From the NCBI RefSeq assembly GCF_900169075.1, contig NZ_LT827014.1, positions 558,001-622,000 of the forward strand: DNA of 64,000 nucleotides. The letters are read 5' to 3'. The stretch's first letter is position 1. Each line of letters starts with the position of its first letter. Under the pieces are notes generated by a model. The model worked only from the letters and a program-made list of their open reading frames with translations. It was not told the origin of the DNA and searched no databases. This DNA comes from Chryseobacterium phocaeense (GTDB lineage: Bacteria > Bacteroidota > Bacteroidia > Flavobacteriales > Weeksellaceae). Position numbers and translations under genes: made by a program. Below are positions 25,207 to 33,353 of this stretch, one piece after another.

Positions 25207-25322
25207 GTTAATTGTGAATGGTGAATCGTGAAATTTTACCAGCTGGATTTTTAACTATTTCCTGCGAAGCAAATTGACTTTTCACTATTCACACATGATC
25301 AATAACTTCTTTCTTCCAGCTT
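25207..25322 (-). repeat. Dispersed intergenic repeat, copy 2 (inverted)
   Basis: The reverse complement matches copy 1 (21926-22057) block by block: AAGCTGGAAGAAAGAAGTTATTGA, GTGAATAGTGAAAAGTC, TTTGCTTCGCAGGAAA, and the end CCATTCACAATTAAC. It is about 16 bases shorter, mainly through a gap before the GTGAATAGTG block. Confidence 0.7.
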
Positions 25323-25335
25323 TCATCAGTAATAA

Positions 25336-25364
25336 AAAAAGCACTTCGGTTAGAAGTGCTTTTT
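25336..25364. terminator. Bidirectional terminator between DUF3078 and sufD
   Basis: A 12-bp stem (AAAAAGCACTTC with GAAGTGCTTTTT), loop GGTTA, between convergent genes. T-runs fit both directions. Confidence 0.85.
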
Positions 25365-25386
25365 CTGGTATCAATTTATATTAGTC

Positions 25387-26694
25387 TTAAAATTCTATAT
25401 CCACCTGAAGCTTTTCAGCTAAAAGTTTAGAGATTTTTTCTTTAAGCGGTTCTATGTCTATGTTTTGCATTGCATCGTTAGCAAAAGCATATAAAAGTAA
25501 TGCCTGAGCTTCTTTTTTGGAAATTCCTCTTGCTCTTAGGTAGAACAGGGCATCTTCATTCAATTGACCTACTGTACAGCCGTGAGAACATTTTACATCG
25601 TCAGCAAAAATCTCAAGCTGTGGTTTGGTATCAATGGTTGCTCCTTCGCTTAGCAATACGTTGTTGTTCTGCTGGTAAGCGTTGGTTTTCTGAGCAATTT
25701 TATCTACGAATACCTTTCCATTGAATACTCCGTGAGCATTACCATCAAAAATACCTTTGTAATTCTGGTAGCTCTCACAGTTCGGGAAGTTGTGGTGAAC
25801 AGCCGTGTGGTGATCTACCAGCTGGTCCTTACCAATGATCGTGATCCCGTTCATGAAGGAATTGATATTGCTTCCGTTGTGAATGAAATCAAGGTTGTTT
25901 CTTACCAGTTTTCCTCCGAAAGAGAACGTATTCACAGTGGTTAAGCTGTCTTTTTCCTGTCTTGCAAACGTGTTGTCAATAAGATAGGAGGTGTTGTTAT
26001 CGTTCTGAAGTTTGTGCCAGTCTGCTTTGGCGTTAGGATAGGTGAAAATTTCCGTCACGGAATTCGTCAGCACATATGTACTGTCAAAATTGTGGTGACT
26101 CTCAATAACTTCTACCTTTGCTCCATCCTCTACAATCAGTAAGTTTCTGGTATTGTAGAATGTGTTTTCTTCCTGATTCTGAGAGATATAAAAAACGTGG
26201 ATAGGTTTTTCGATCACCACATTTTTAGGAACTTTTAAAAAGAATCCGTATTTGCAATACGCAAGGTTCAGATTGGTGAATGCTGTATCTTTGGAAGCAA
26301 TGGTATTGAAATATTTTTCAAATACTTCTCTGTGCTTCTCATCATTCAACGCATAGTTGAAGGAAAGGAATTCTACATTCTCGATAGAAACCTTTGAAAG
26401 CTCTTTATGAAGCTGTCCGTTCACAAAGACGATCCAGTCAAAATTTTCTTCACCCAAATGAAGCTGATCCAGCTGCTCTTTGGTGATATTATGACTTTCT
26501 TTAGGGAAAAAATTATAATTTTTCTCTGTGATCTCTTTGATGCTGGTATATTTATATTCTTCGTCTTTTTTTGTCGGAAAACCTAAGTTTTCGAACTTTT
26601 GAAGAGCAGTTTTTCGTTCTTCATCCAGAAATCTGTGACGAAGACTCTCCAAAAATTCACCGTGATTGTCAATAATCTGATCGTATAAAGCCAT
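25387..26694 (-). CDS. sufD: Fe-S cluster assembly scaffold SufD
   Basis: A 435-residue subunit of the SufBC2D iron-sulphur scaffold in the cytoplasm. The right-handed beta-helix core shows in IEVIESHHNFDSTYVLTNS and the SFGGKLVRNNLDFIHNGSNI segment. The C-terminal end KPQLEIFADDVKCSHGCTVGQLNEDALFYLRARGI is characteristic of SufB/SufD, with its conserved Cys and His. The ATG at 26692-26694 (MALYDQIIDN) looks like the real start; an ATG at 26712 and a GTG at 26715 are in frame. Last gene of the suf cluster. Confidence 0.95.
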   Translation of the reverse strand: MALYDQIIDNHGEFLESLRHRFLDEERKTALQKFENLGFPTKKDEEYKYTSIKEITEKNYNFFPKESHNITKEQLDQLHLGEENFDWIVFVNGQLHKELSKVSIENVEFLSFNYALNDEKHREVFEKYFNTIASKDTAFTNLNLAYCKYGFFLKVPKNVVIEKPIHVFYISQNQEENTFYNTRNLLIVEDGAKVEVIESHHNFDSTYVLTNSVTEIFTYPNAKADWHKLQNDNNTSYLIDNTFARQEKDSLTTVNTFSFGGKLVRNNLDFIHNGSNINSFMNGITIIGKDQLVDHHTAVHHNFPNCESYQNYKGIFDGNAHGVFNGKVFVDKIAQKTNAYQQNNNVLLSEGATIDTKPQLEIFADDVKCSHGCTVGQLNEDALFYLRARGISKKEAQALLLYAFANDAMQNIDIEPLKEKISKLLAEKLQVDIEF

Positions 26695-26808
26695 TACTGA
26701 TATTTCGGCCATCACACCTTATTTTATATATTTAAAAATATTATTTACTGCGGGTTTTCCGCATATTCAGATGGAATTGATAAAATTCCCTTCTGAAAAA
26801 GAGACTTC

Positions 26809-27552
26809 TTAGTTAAGAAGCCAGTCGTAGCCTTTTTCTTCAAGTTCCAGAGCAAGGGATTTGTCACCGGTTTTGATGATTTTTCCGTTGGCAAGAACGT
26901 GAACGTAGTCAGGCTGGATATAGTTAAGCAGTCTCTGATAGTGAGTAATCAAAAGAACCGCATTTCCTTCGTTTTTAAAAGCATTAACCCCATCAGCCAC
27001 AATTCTCAGGGCATCGATGTCAAGTCCTGAATCTGTTTCATCCAGGATAGCCAGTTTCGGGTCAAGCATCATCATCTGGAAGATCTCGTTTCTTTTCTTT
27101 TCACCTCCGGAGAAGCCCTCGTTCAGCGATCTTGAAAGGAAATCCTTTTTGATCCCCAATTGCTCAGATTTTTCACGGATCAGGGCAAGCATTTCTTTAG
27201 CCGGCATTTCTCCCAGCCCGTTTGCTTTTCTGGTTTCGTTCAGAGCTGCTTTAATGAAATTGGTTACAGAAACTCCCGGAATTTCTACCGGATACTGGAA
27301 AGAAAGGAAAATTCCTTTGTGTGCTCTGTCTTCAGGAGCATCCTCGATGATGTTTTCACCCCCGAAAATAATCTCTCCGTCTGTAACTTCATAGTCTTCC
27401 TTTCCTGCAATTACAGAAGAAAGAGTAGATTTTCCGGCTCCGTTCGGTCCCATGATGGCATGAACTTCACCCGGTTTTATTTCAAGATTAATACCTTTTA
27501 AAATTTCTGCGCCGTCTTCAATTTTGGCGTGCAAGTTTTTTATCTCTAACAT
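26809..27552 (-). CDS. sufC: Fe-S cluster assembly ATPase SufC
   Basis: A 247-residue ABC-type ATPase that drives the SufBCD scaffold. Walker A is GPNGAGKSTLSS at about residues 35-46, the Q-loop is LSFQYPVEIPG, the signature is NEGFSGGEKKRNEI near 147-160, Walker B is PKLAILDETDSGLD, and the switch His lies in VLLITHYQRLL. All are intact. It lies between sufB (161-base gap) and sufD (~115-base gap). These gaps are longer than usual for suf genes and contain a hairpin (27661-27708). Confidence 0.97.
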   Translation of the reverse strand: MLEIKNLHAKIEDGAEILKGINLEIKPGEVHAIMGPNGAGKSTLSSVIAGKEDYEVTDGEIIFGGENIIEDAPEDRAHKGIFLSFQYPVEIPGVSVTNFIKAALNETRKANGLGEMPAKEMLALIREKSEQLGIKKDFLSRSLNEGFSGGEKKRNEIFQMMMLDPKLAILDETDSGLDIDALRIVADGVNAFKNEGNAVLLITHYQRLLNYIQPDYVHVLANGKIIKTGDKSLALELEEKGYDWLLN

Positions 27553-27660
27553 ATATTCAAATTTATCGCAACGTTAGACTGACATTTTTGTCTTTTGTAA
27601 TCCTAAACCACTAGTTACAAATACTAACGACTGCAAATGAAATACTATTTTTTATTTATT

Positions 27661-27708
27661 TAAACATTAAGACTTAAGAAAATAAAGAACTTAACTTCTT
27701 AATGTTTA
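27661..27708. other. Inverted repeat between sufB and sufC
   Basis: A perfect 11-bp inverted repeat TAAACATTAAG ... CTTAATGTTTA with a 26-base centre, starting 5 bases after the sufB stop (minus strand). There is no G/C-rich stem, so it is not a standard terminator. It may be an RNA-processing, attenuation or protein-binding site. Confidence 0.5.
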
Positions 27709-27713
27709 CATTT

Positions 27714-29162
27714 TTATCCTACTGATCCTTCCAGAGAAATTTCCAACAATTTCTGAGCTTCAATAGCGAATTCCATTGGAAGCTTATTCAATACTTCTTT
27801 ACTGAAACCGTTTACAATCAAAGCAATTGCTTTCTCCGTATCAATTCCCCTCTGGTTGCAGTAGAAAATCTGGTCTTCCCCGATTTTTGAAGTCGTAGCT
27901 TCATGCTCCAGCTGTGCTGTAGGATCTTTGATTTCAATATAAGGGAACGTATGCGCTCCACATTCATTACCCATCAGCAGAGAATCACACTGGGAGAAGT
28001 TTCTGGCCCCTTTTGCAGAAGGCATTACTTTTACCTGACCCCTGTATGAGTTTTGGGATTTTCCTGCAGAAATTCCTTTTGAAATAATCGTTGATTTGGT
28101 ATTCTTACCAATGTGGATCATTTTTGTTCCCGTATCCGCATACTGGTGATTGTTGGTCACCGCAATAGAGTAGAACTCACCGATAGCTCCGTCCCCTTTT
28201 AAGATACATGACGGATATTTCCATGTTACGGCAGAACCTGTTTCCACTTGCGTCCAGGAAATTTTTGCATTTCTCTCACACAAACCTCTTTTGGTTACAA
28301 AATTGAACACACCTCCTTTTCCTTCTTCATTTCCAGGATACCAGTTCTGCACCGTAGAATATTTAATTTCGGCGTCATCCATAGCAATAAGCTCAACAAC
28401 TGCTGCGTGAAGCTGGTTCTCGTCTCTTGAAGGGGCTGTACATCCCTCAAGATAGGAAACGTAACTTCCTTCATCTGCAATTACAAGGGTTCTTTCAAAC
28501 TGTCCTGTTCCTGCCTGGTTGATACGGAAGTAAGTAGAAAGTTCCATCGGGCATTTTACTCCTTTCGGGATATAACAGAAACTTCCGTCAGAGAATACTG
28601 CGGAATTCAGTGCGGAATAGAAGTTATCTCCTCTCGGAACAACTTTTCCAAGATATTTTCTTACTAAATCTGGATGGTTTTTAATGGCTTCCGAAATAGA
28701 GCAGAAAATAATTCCTTTTTCCATTAAAGTATCCTGGAAAGTGGTCTTTACGGAAACGGAATCGATTACAATATCTACAGCAACTCCGGAAAGTCTTTTC
28801 TGTTCTTCAATGTTAATTCCAAGCTTTTCGAAAGTTTTCAACAGCTCAGGATCTACCTCATCTAAACTTTCCAGTTCAGGTTTGGCCTTTGGAGCCGCGT
28901 AATAGCGGATTGCCTGAAAATCAGGTTTTTCATACTTAATATTGGCCCAGGTAGGTTCAGTCATTTTCTGCCAGATCCTGAAAGATTCGAGACGCCATTC
29001 CGTCATCCATTCCGGCTCCTCTTTTTTAGCAGAGATGGCACGGACAATATCCTCATTTAAACCGGTAGGAAAGTCTTCATAGTCTATCTTCGTTTCCCAG
29101 CCGAATTCATATTTTTTATTTTCTAGATCGACTCTTAAGTCGTCCTCAGTGTATTTACTCAT
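27714..29162 (-). CDS. sufB: Fe-S cluster assembly scaffold SufB
   Basis: A 482-residue scaffold subunit where nascent Fe-S clusters are formed. The N-terminus has [17 protein letters not shown]. The core contains [25 protein letters not shown] and [23 protein letters not shown], and the C-terminal part has the conserved [20 protein letters not shown] and [23 protein letters not shown] motifs. The Cys in NECGAHTFP corresponds to the cluster-site region of known SufB. Full length. Preceded on the same strand by the A-type carrier gene. Confidence 0.97.
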   Translation of the reverse strand: MSKYTEDDLRVDLENKKYEFGWETKIDYEDFPTGLNEDIVRAISAKKEEPEWMTEWRLESFRIWQKMTEPTWANIKYEKPDFQAIRYYAAPKAKPELESLDEVDPELLKTFEKLGINIEEQKRLSGVAVDIVIDSVSVKTTFQDTLMEKGIIFCSISEAIKNHPDLVRKYLGKVVPRGDNFYSALNSAVFSDGSFCYIPKGVKCPMELSTYFRINQAGTGQFERTLVIADEGSYVSYLEGCTAPSRDENQLHAAVVELIAMDDAEIKYSTVQNWYPGNEEGKGGVFNFVTKRGLCERNAKISWTQVETGSAVTWKYPSCILKGDGAIGEFYSIAVTNNHQYADTGTKMIHIGKNTKSTIISKGISAGKSQNSYRGQVKVMPSAKGARNFSQCDSLLMGNECGAHTFPYIEIKDPTAQLEHEATTSKIGEDQIFYCNQRGIDTEKAIALIVNGFSKEVLNKLPMEFAIEAQKLLEISLEGSVG

Positions 29163-29241
29163 TATTTTTTTTTAGATTCCAGATGTTAGGTTTCAGGTTT
29201 CAAAACGGATCTGAATTCTGATATCCAGCATCTTATGTCTT

Positions 29242-29571
29242 TTATAAAGAAAAACTTTCTCCACACCCACATGTTCTGGATGCATTGGGATTGTTAAATA
29301 CAAACCCTTTTCCGTTCAATCCTCCTGAATATTCAAGAGTGGTTCCTGCTAAATAGAGGATAGATTTTTTATCTACAACAATTTTGATTTCATTATCTTC
29401 AAAAACCTGATCTGTATCCGTTTTTTTATTGTCGAAACCCAAAACATATTCTAAACCGGAGCATCCTCCACTTTTTACCCCCACTCTTATATAATCTTCA
29501 GCAGCGTTGAAACCATCTTCTGTCATCAGCTGGATGGCTTTTGCTTTTGCTTGATCTGATACTTTTATCAT
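29242..29571 (-). CDS. A-type Fe-S carrier (IscA/SufA/HesB family)
   Basis: A 109-residue Fe-S carrier that takes clusters from the Suf scaffold to target proteins. The three ligand cysteines are present: Cys37 in SGGCSGLEY, and Cys101 and Cys103 in the C-terminal RTCGCGESF. First gene of the suf run, 79 bases before sufB. A -7 promoter box lies 29 bases upstream (29600-29607). Confidence 0.95.
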   Translation of the reverse strand: MIKVSDQAKAKAIQLMTEDGFNAAEDYIRVGVKSGGCSGLEYVLGFDNKKTDTDQVFEDNEIKIVVDKKSILYLAGTTLEYSGGLNGKGFVFNNPNASRTCGCGESFSL

Positions 29572-29599
29572 TGTATTTATTTAGAATGATTTAATGATG

Positions 29600-29607
29600 C
29601 AAAAATA
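29600..29607 (-). promoter_or_regulatory. Promoter -7 box for the suf cluster
   Basis: On the minus strand TATTTTTG is a perfect TAnnTTTG match, 28 bases before the carrier gene start. No clear -33 box. Confidence 0.5.
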
Positions 29608-29670
29608 CGTACAATAATTAGGAAATAAAAATCCGCAATTTTATTTTATCGATTTTTATTATTGATGGCT

Positions 29671-29678
29671 TAACTTTG
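29671..29678 (+). promoter_or_regulatory. Promoter -7 box TAACTTTG
   Basis: A perfect TAnnTTTG match 38 bases before the GLPGLI-family gene. Confidence 0.5.
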
Positions 29679-29716
29679 GTAACCTTTTGAAATCCAAACA
29701 ATAAATTTATTCTACA

Positions 29717-30586
29717 ATGAAAAAAATTGGCATCATTGCTTTGGCGCTCTTTATGCAGCATATTTCTGCCCAGAACAACCGGTTTGTTTATCAGGTAACG
29801 ATGAAACCGGACGCAGAAAATAAAAGTGATATTAAAACTGAAAACGCCTATTTAGATATTTCTGCAGAAAAGTCTCTTTTTTATTCTGAAAACCGGTATA
29901 AAAGAGATTCCATCATACAGGCAACGGTATCAAGCGGAGGCGGAAGAGGATTTAACAGGGATCAAATGGAAAGTTTAAGATCAAACATTAACTATTCCAT
30001 TGAAAAAGACAAAAAAAGCCAGCAGACTACTTTTAAAGATAGAATTGGAAGGGATGTTTATGTCTACGAAGAAGACCGTCCTCTGAACTGGAAAATTTCT
30101 TCTGAGACCACCAAAATAGGGGAATATAAAGTTCAGAAAGCGGAAACGGATTTTGGCGGAAGAAAATGGACCGCGTGGTTTACTACTGATCTGCCTTATC
30201 AGGACGGACCATATAAATTTAGTGGACTTCCCGGGCTCATTGTAAAAGTTGAAGATGATAAAGGAGAGTATTCTTTTGATCTTATGAAAAATTATAAAAT
30301 AGGAGAAATTCCTGCTTTAAACCAGTTTGGAAATACCATTAAGGTAAAAAGAGGTGATTTTGTGAAACAGCAGGAAAAATTTAAAAAAGATCCCGTATCC
30401 TTCATGACTCAGGGCGGCGGCGGATTTGCCCAGACAAGAATTGCCGGTGGTGGCGGTGGAATCACACCTCCAAGAGGCGGAGGAGGGAACCGCGGCGGCG
30501 GAAATTCCGGGGATTTCAGGAAAAGAATGGAAGACCGGGTAAAAGAAGAGATTAAGAAAAACAGCAACCCGATTGAATTGCAATAA
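29717..30586 (+). CDS. GLPGLI-family exported protein
   Basis: A 289-residue exported protein (signal MKKIGIIALALFMQHISAQ) carrying the family's naming motif in YKFSGLPGLIVKVEDDKGEYSFDL near 170-190, with WTAWFTTDLPYQDGPYKF before it. The C-terminal ~80 residues form a Gly-rich low-complexity region (TQGGGGFAQTRIAGGGGG and a following RGGGGNRGGG) and a basic end. Function unknown; such proteins often sit next to TonB-dependent receptors, but none is here. It ends at a strong hairpin. Confidence 0.9.
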   Translation: MKKIGIIALALFMQHISAQNNRFVYQVTMKPDAENKSDIKTENAYLDISAEKSLFYSENRYKRDSIIQATVSSGGGRGFNRDQMESLRSNINYSIEKDKKSQQTTFKDRIGRDVYVYEEDRPLNWKISSETTKIGEYKVQKAETDFGGRKWTAWFTTDLPYQDGPYKFSGLPGLIVKVEDDKGEYSFDLMKNYKIGEIPALNQFGNTIKVKRGDFVKQQEKFKKDPVSFMTQGGGGFAQTRIAGGGGGITPPRGGGGNRGGGNSGDFRKRMEDRVKEEIKKNSNPIELQ

Positions 30587-30590
30587 ACAT

Positions 30591-30623
30591 AAAACCCTGA
30601 AGATTTTCTTCAGGGTTTTTAAA
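30591..30623. terminator. Terminator after the GLPGLI gene
   Basis: A 13-bp stem AAAACCCTGAAGA/TCTTCAGGGTTTT with loop TTT (30591-30619), flanked by A and T runs. Usable by the convergent metallopeptidase gene too. Confidence 0.85.
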
Positions 30624-30639
30624 TTATAATAAAAAAGGA

Positions 30640-31497
30640 TTATTTTAAAAGCTGGTTAAAAGTATCTCCCTGCTTAATGTCTCCCGTATTGTAACCTTTC
30701 ATAAACCATTCTTTACGCTGTGCTGATGAGCCATGGGTAAAGCTTTCCTGGTTTACATAACCCTGGGATCTCTTCTGGATATTATCATCACCTACGGCCT
30801 GTGCAGCATCAATGGCAGATTGTATATCACCAGGTTCTAAAATACCTTTGGTTTCATCCGTTCTTTTTGCCCAAACCCCGGCATAGAAATCCGCTTGAAG
30901 TTCTGTGGCCACGGAAACCCTGTTCATATCTGCTTCGGAATATCTTCCGCTCCTTCTTAAGGCATCAACTTTTTGGGTAGTTCCAAGGAGAGTCTGTACA
31001 TGATGACCCACTTCATGCGCTAAAACATAAGCAACTGTAAATTCTGTTACCTGTGCCCCAAATCTTTGTTGCAGTTCATTAAAAAAGCTCATATCCATAT
31101 AAACCTTCTGATCTGCAGGACAGTAGAATGGTCCCATAGCAGCCTGAGCTGTTCCACATCCGGACTGAGTGGTATTTTCAAAAAGAACAATTTGTGGTTT
31201 TACATACGTCATTCCATTCTCTTTAAAGATCTGATCCCAGGTAATGATGTTCCATTTTCCCATCATATCCACCATTTCCCCAATCTTTTTTTCATTGGCT
31301 GTAAGTTCTCTTTGCTCCGTATTTCCGGAAGATTGCACACTGCCGGAATTAAGAATACCGGAAGGGTCACCTCCTAAAAAGAAAATAATTGCAGCTATAA
31401 TCAAAGTTCCTAGCCCTCCTCCTACAACCATTCCTCCGCTGCCACCAGAACCACGGCGGTCATCTACATTGCCGCCTCTATCGTCTGTCCATTTCAT
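30640..31497 (-). CDS. Neutral zinc metallopeptidase (YpfJ family)
   Basis: A 285-residue membrane-bound peptidase. Cytosolic N-terminus with WTDDRGGNVDDRRG, one membrane helix (LGTLIIAAIIFFLG), then the catalytic domain. The zinc motif HEVGHHVQTLLG is at residues ~165-176, with a further ELQADFYAGVWA segment carrying the third zinc ligand Glu. ...GCGTAQAAMGPFYCPADQKVYMD is the family signature. Substrate unknown. Divergent from the two-lipoprotein/ATP-grasp set. Confidence 0.93.
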   Translation of the reverse strand: MKWTDDRGGNVDDRRGSGGSGGMVVGGGLGTLIIAAIIFFLGGDPSGILNSGSVQSSGNTEQRELTANEKKIGEMVDMMGKWNIITWDQIFKENGMTYVKPQIVLFENTTQSGCGTAQAAMGPFYCPADQKVYMDMSFFNELQQRFGAQVTEFTVAYVLAHEVGHHVQTLLGTTQKVDALRRSGRYSEADMNRVSVATELQADFYAGVWAKRTDETKGILEPGDIQSAIDAAQAVGDDNIQKRSQGYVNQESFTHGSSAQRKEWFMKGYNTGDIKQGDTFNQLLK

Positions 31498-31549
31498 AGT
31501 AAAATTTTTTTTGCCTTGTAAATTTAAAATAATATCATTACTAAATGAC

Positions 31550-31557
31550 TACTTTTG
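31550..31557 (+). promoter_or_regulatory. Promoter -7 box TACTTTTG
   Basis: A perfect TAnnTTTG match 18 bases before the GTG start at 31576; begins the 31576-33353 three-gene unit. Confidence 0.5.
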
Positions 31558-31575
31558 TGAAAAATTACTGCCCGC

Positions 31576-31896
31576 GTGAAAAAAATTAAAATTTGCCTTT
31601 TATCAGTTGGAATAATGGCATTTACAGGATGTAAAGAAGAAAAAGAAGATGAAGTACAGGATGTGGATAAGACCGGTTCTATTGAAACGGTGCTTTCCGT
31701 TGAACATCTTGATACTGCTGATGTCCTCATCACTAAACATAAGATCTGGAAAGACAAAAAGCTCTTTAAAGAGATCATTAAAAAAGATACGATTCCCAGT
31801 CTGGGAGATACGCTTGTCGGAGGCGAGGACAATGAGGGCTATGACCATATTGCCAAGACCAAAAAAGATTATGAATTTTTTATAACGGTTCAATAA
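31576..31896 (+). CDS. Small lipoprotein of unknown function
   Basis: A 106-residue predicted lipoprotein; start GTG at 31576 (VKKIKICLLSVGIMAFTGC) with lipobox FTGC. The mature part is acidic and Lys-rich (KEEKEDEVQDVDKTGSIETV), ending FFITVQ. I do not recognise it. Its stop overlaps the next start by one base (TAATG), so it is tightly coupled to the second lipoprotein and through it to the ATP-grasp enzyme. Confidence 0.78.
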   Translation: MKKIKICLLSVGIMAFTGCKEEKEDEVQDVDKTGSIETVLSVEHLDTADVLITKHKIWKDKKLFKEIIKKDTIPSLGDTLVGGEDNEGYDHIAKTKKDYEFFITVQ

Positions 31897-32222
31897 TGAA
31901 AAAGTCCGGTTCTATAAAATTACTTTTTGTAACAGGAATATTAGCGGCCTGTTCCCAGGAAAAACCAAAAGATCAGAAAGAAAAGAAAGTCTATATGCGG
32001 TCAGATACTACAGCTTCTTACACCAGAAGTCATGGATTTCTGGCGGGAGTTCTTTTGTATCATGCATTCAGGCCGTATGGTGCGTATAGCTATGGGGCCT
32101 ACCAGAAAGCTGGATATTACAGTGATGCGATAAGCACCAAATCCAATATAGGAAGAAATAATTACAAAGGCAATGTCGTAAGGGGAGAGTTGGGGAGAAG
32201 TGGTTTCAGCGCATCATCTTAA
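31896..32222 (+). CDS. Small lipoprotein with Gly/Tyr-rich middle, YgiB-like position
   Basis: A 108-residue predicted lipoprotein (lipobox LAAC in MKKSGSIKLLFVTGILAAC). A Tyr/Gly-rich middle (YHAFRPYGAYSYGAYQKAGY) is followed by a Ser/Gly-rich end (VRGELGRSGFSASS). The last part is reminiscent of the TRGGFG end of enterobacterial YgiB, whose gene also precedes a glutathionylspermidine-synthase-like gene (ygiC), but similarity is weak and only suggested. It overlaps the previous gene by one base and lies 3 bases before the ATP-grasp gene. Confidence 0.75.
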   Translation: MKKSGSIKLLFVTGILAACSQEKPKDQKEKKVYMRSDTTASYTRSHGFLAGVLLYHAFRPYGAYSYGAYQKAGYYSDAISTKSNIGRNNYKGNVVRGELGRSGFSASS

Positions 32223-32225
32223 ATT

Positions 32226-33353
32226 ATGGAAAGAATTCAGTCACAATTCAGAAAAAACTGGCAGCATAAGCTGGAAAATCTAGGGTTCGGATACCACTCT
32301 CTGGATGGGCTTTACTGGGATGAAAGTCATTACTACCAGTTGAGTTCAGAAGAAATTAATATTATTGAAGGGGCAACTGCAGAACTTTGGCAGATGTGCC
32401 TGGCAGCGGTAGATTATATCATTGAAAAAAATCTTTGGGACCAATTCAGCATTCCTGAATGGTTCAGGAATTATATCATCATGAGCTGGGAGGAAGACCA
32501 TCCGTCTATTTATGGGCGGTTTGATTTCGGTTTTGACGGTAAAAATCTAAAACTGCTTGAATTTAATGCGGATACACCCACTTCACTCTATGAGGGTTCT
32601 GTGATCCAATGGTACTGGCTGCAGGAGCTTTTCCCATATAAAGATCAGTTCAATTCCATTCATGAAAAACTGGTAGGGTATTGGACGCATCTTAAGAATT
32701 ATATGAATCCGCATCATATTTATTTTGCATCGCTTACCAATATGGAAGATGTTACGAATGTGGAATATATGAGGGACTGTGCTTCCCAGGCCGGTTTTGA
32801 TACGGAGTTTATTCCTGTTCAGGATATCGGATGGGCGGAAGATGTTTCAGAGTTCATTGCCGGCGACCGTTCGGTGATGGAGTATATTTTTAAGCTTTAT
32901 CCGTATGAATGGATCCTTGCGGACGGATTTGGTGAAAAGCTGGTGAAAAATGGATTCAGGTCCCAGTGGATTGAACCGGCATGGAAAATTTTACTTTCTT
33001 CCAAGGCTATTCTGCCTGTTCTATGGGAAATGTATCCGGGGCATCCATATCTGCTGGAATCCTATTTCGAGCCACGGCATTTGAAGGATTTTGTCAAGAA
33101 ACCAATCTATTCAAGAGAAGGAGCCAATGTGAGCATTCACAAAAACAATATTCCGGTGGAGGAAAATGATGGCATCTACGGTAAAGAAGGCTTTATCTAC
33201 CAGCAATTATTTGAACTTCCCGATTTCGGAGGAAATTATCCGGTGATCGGAAGCTGGGTGATTGGTCAGGAGGCTGCGGGTATCGGGATCAGAGAAAGTG
33301 TTCATCTGATCACCAATAATCAGAGCCGTTTTGTTCCGCACCTTATCGGTTAA
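32226..33353 (+). CDS. Glutathionylspermidine synthase-like ATP-grasp protein (YgiC/YjfC type)
   Basis: A 375-residue predicted amide-bond-forming enzyme of the preATP-grasp/ATP-grasp fold. Visible landmarks: YGRFDFGFDGKNLKLLEFNADTPTSLYEGS (the FNADTP substrate/metal segment) near residues 98-127; ILPVLWEMYPGHPYLLES; KKPIYSREGANVSI, where the Lys and Glu-Gly loop belong to the ATP-grasp nucleotide site; and the final GSWVIGQEAAGIGIRES. It lacks the amidase half of full Gsp synthetases. The true substrate is unknown. It is the last gene of the unit and its 3' end overlaps the convergent LTA-synthase gene by 11 bases. Confidence 0.9.
   Translation: MERIQSQFRKNWQHKLENLGFGYHSLDGLYWDESHYYQLSSEEINIIEGATAELWQMCLAAVDYIIEKNLWDQFSIPEWFRNYIIMSWEEDHPSIYGRFDFGFDGKNLKLLEFNADTPTSLYEGSVIQWYWLQELFPYKDQFNSIHEKLVGYWTHLKNYMNPHHIYFASLTNMEDVTNVEYMRDCASQAGFDTEFIPVQDIGWAEDVSEFIAGDRSVMEYIFKLYPYEWILADGFGEKLVKNGFRSQWIEPAWKILLSSKAILPVLWEMYPGHPYLLESYFEPRHLKDFVKKPIYSREGANVSIHKNNIPVEENDGIYGKEGFIYQQLFELPDFGGNYPVIGSWVIGQEAAGIGIRESVHLITNNQSRFVPHLIG

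Noticed and set aside
29163..29241. Possible dispersed repeat between the A-type carrier gene and sufB
   Set aside because: It has CCAGATGTTAGG-like and CCAGCATCTTATG-like pieces, but the similarity between arms is too weak to support a repeat.
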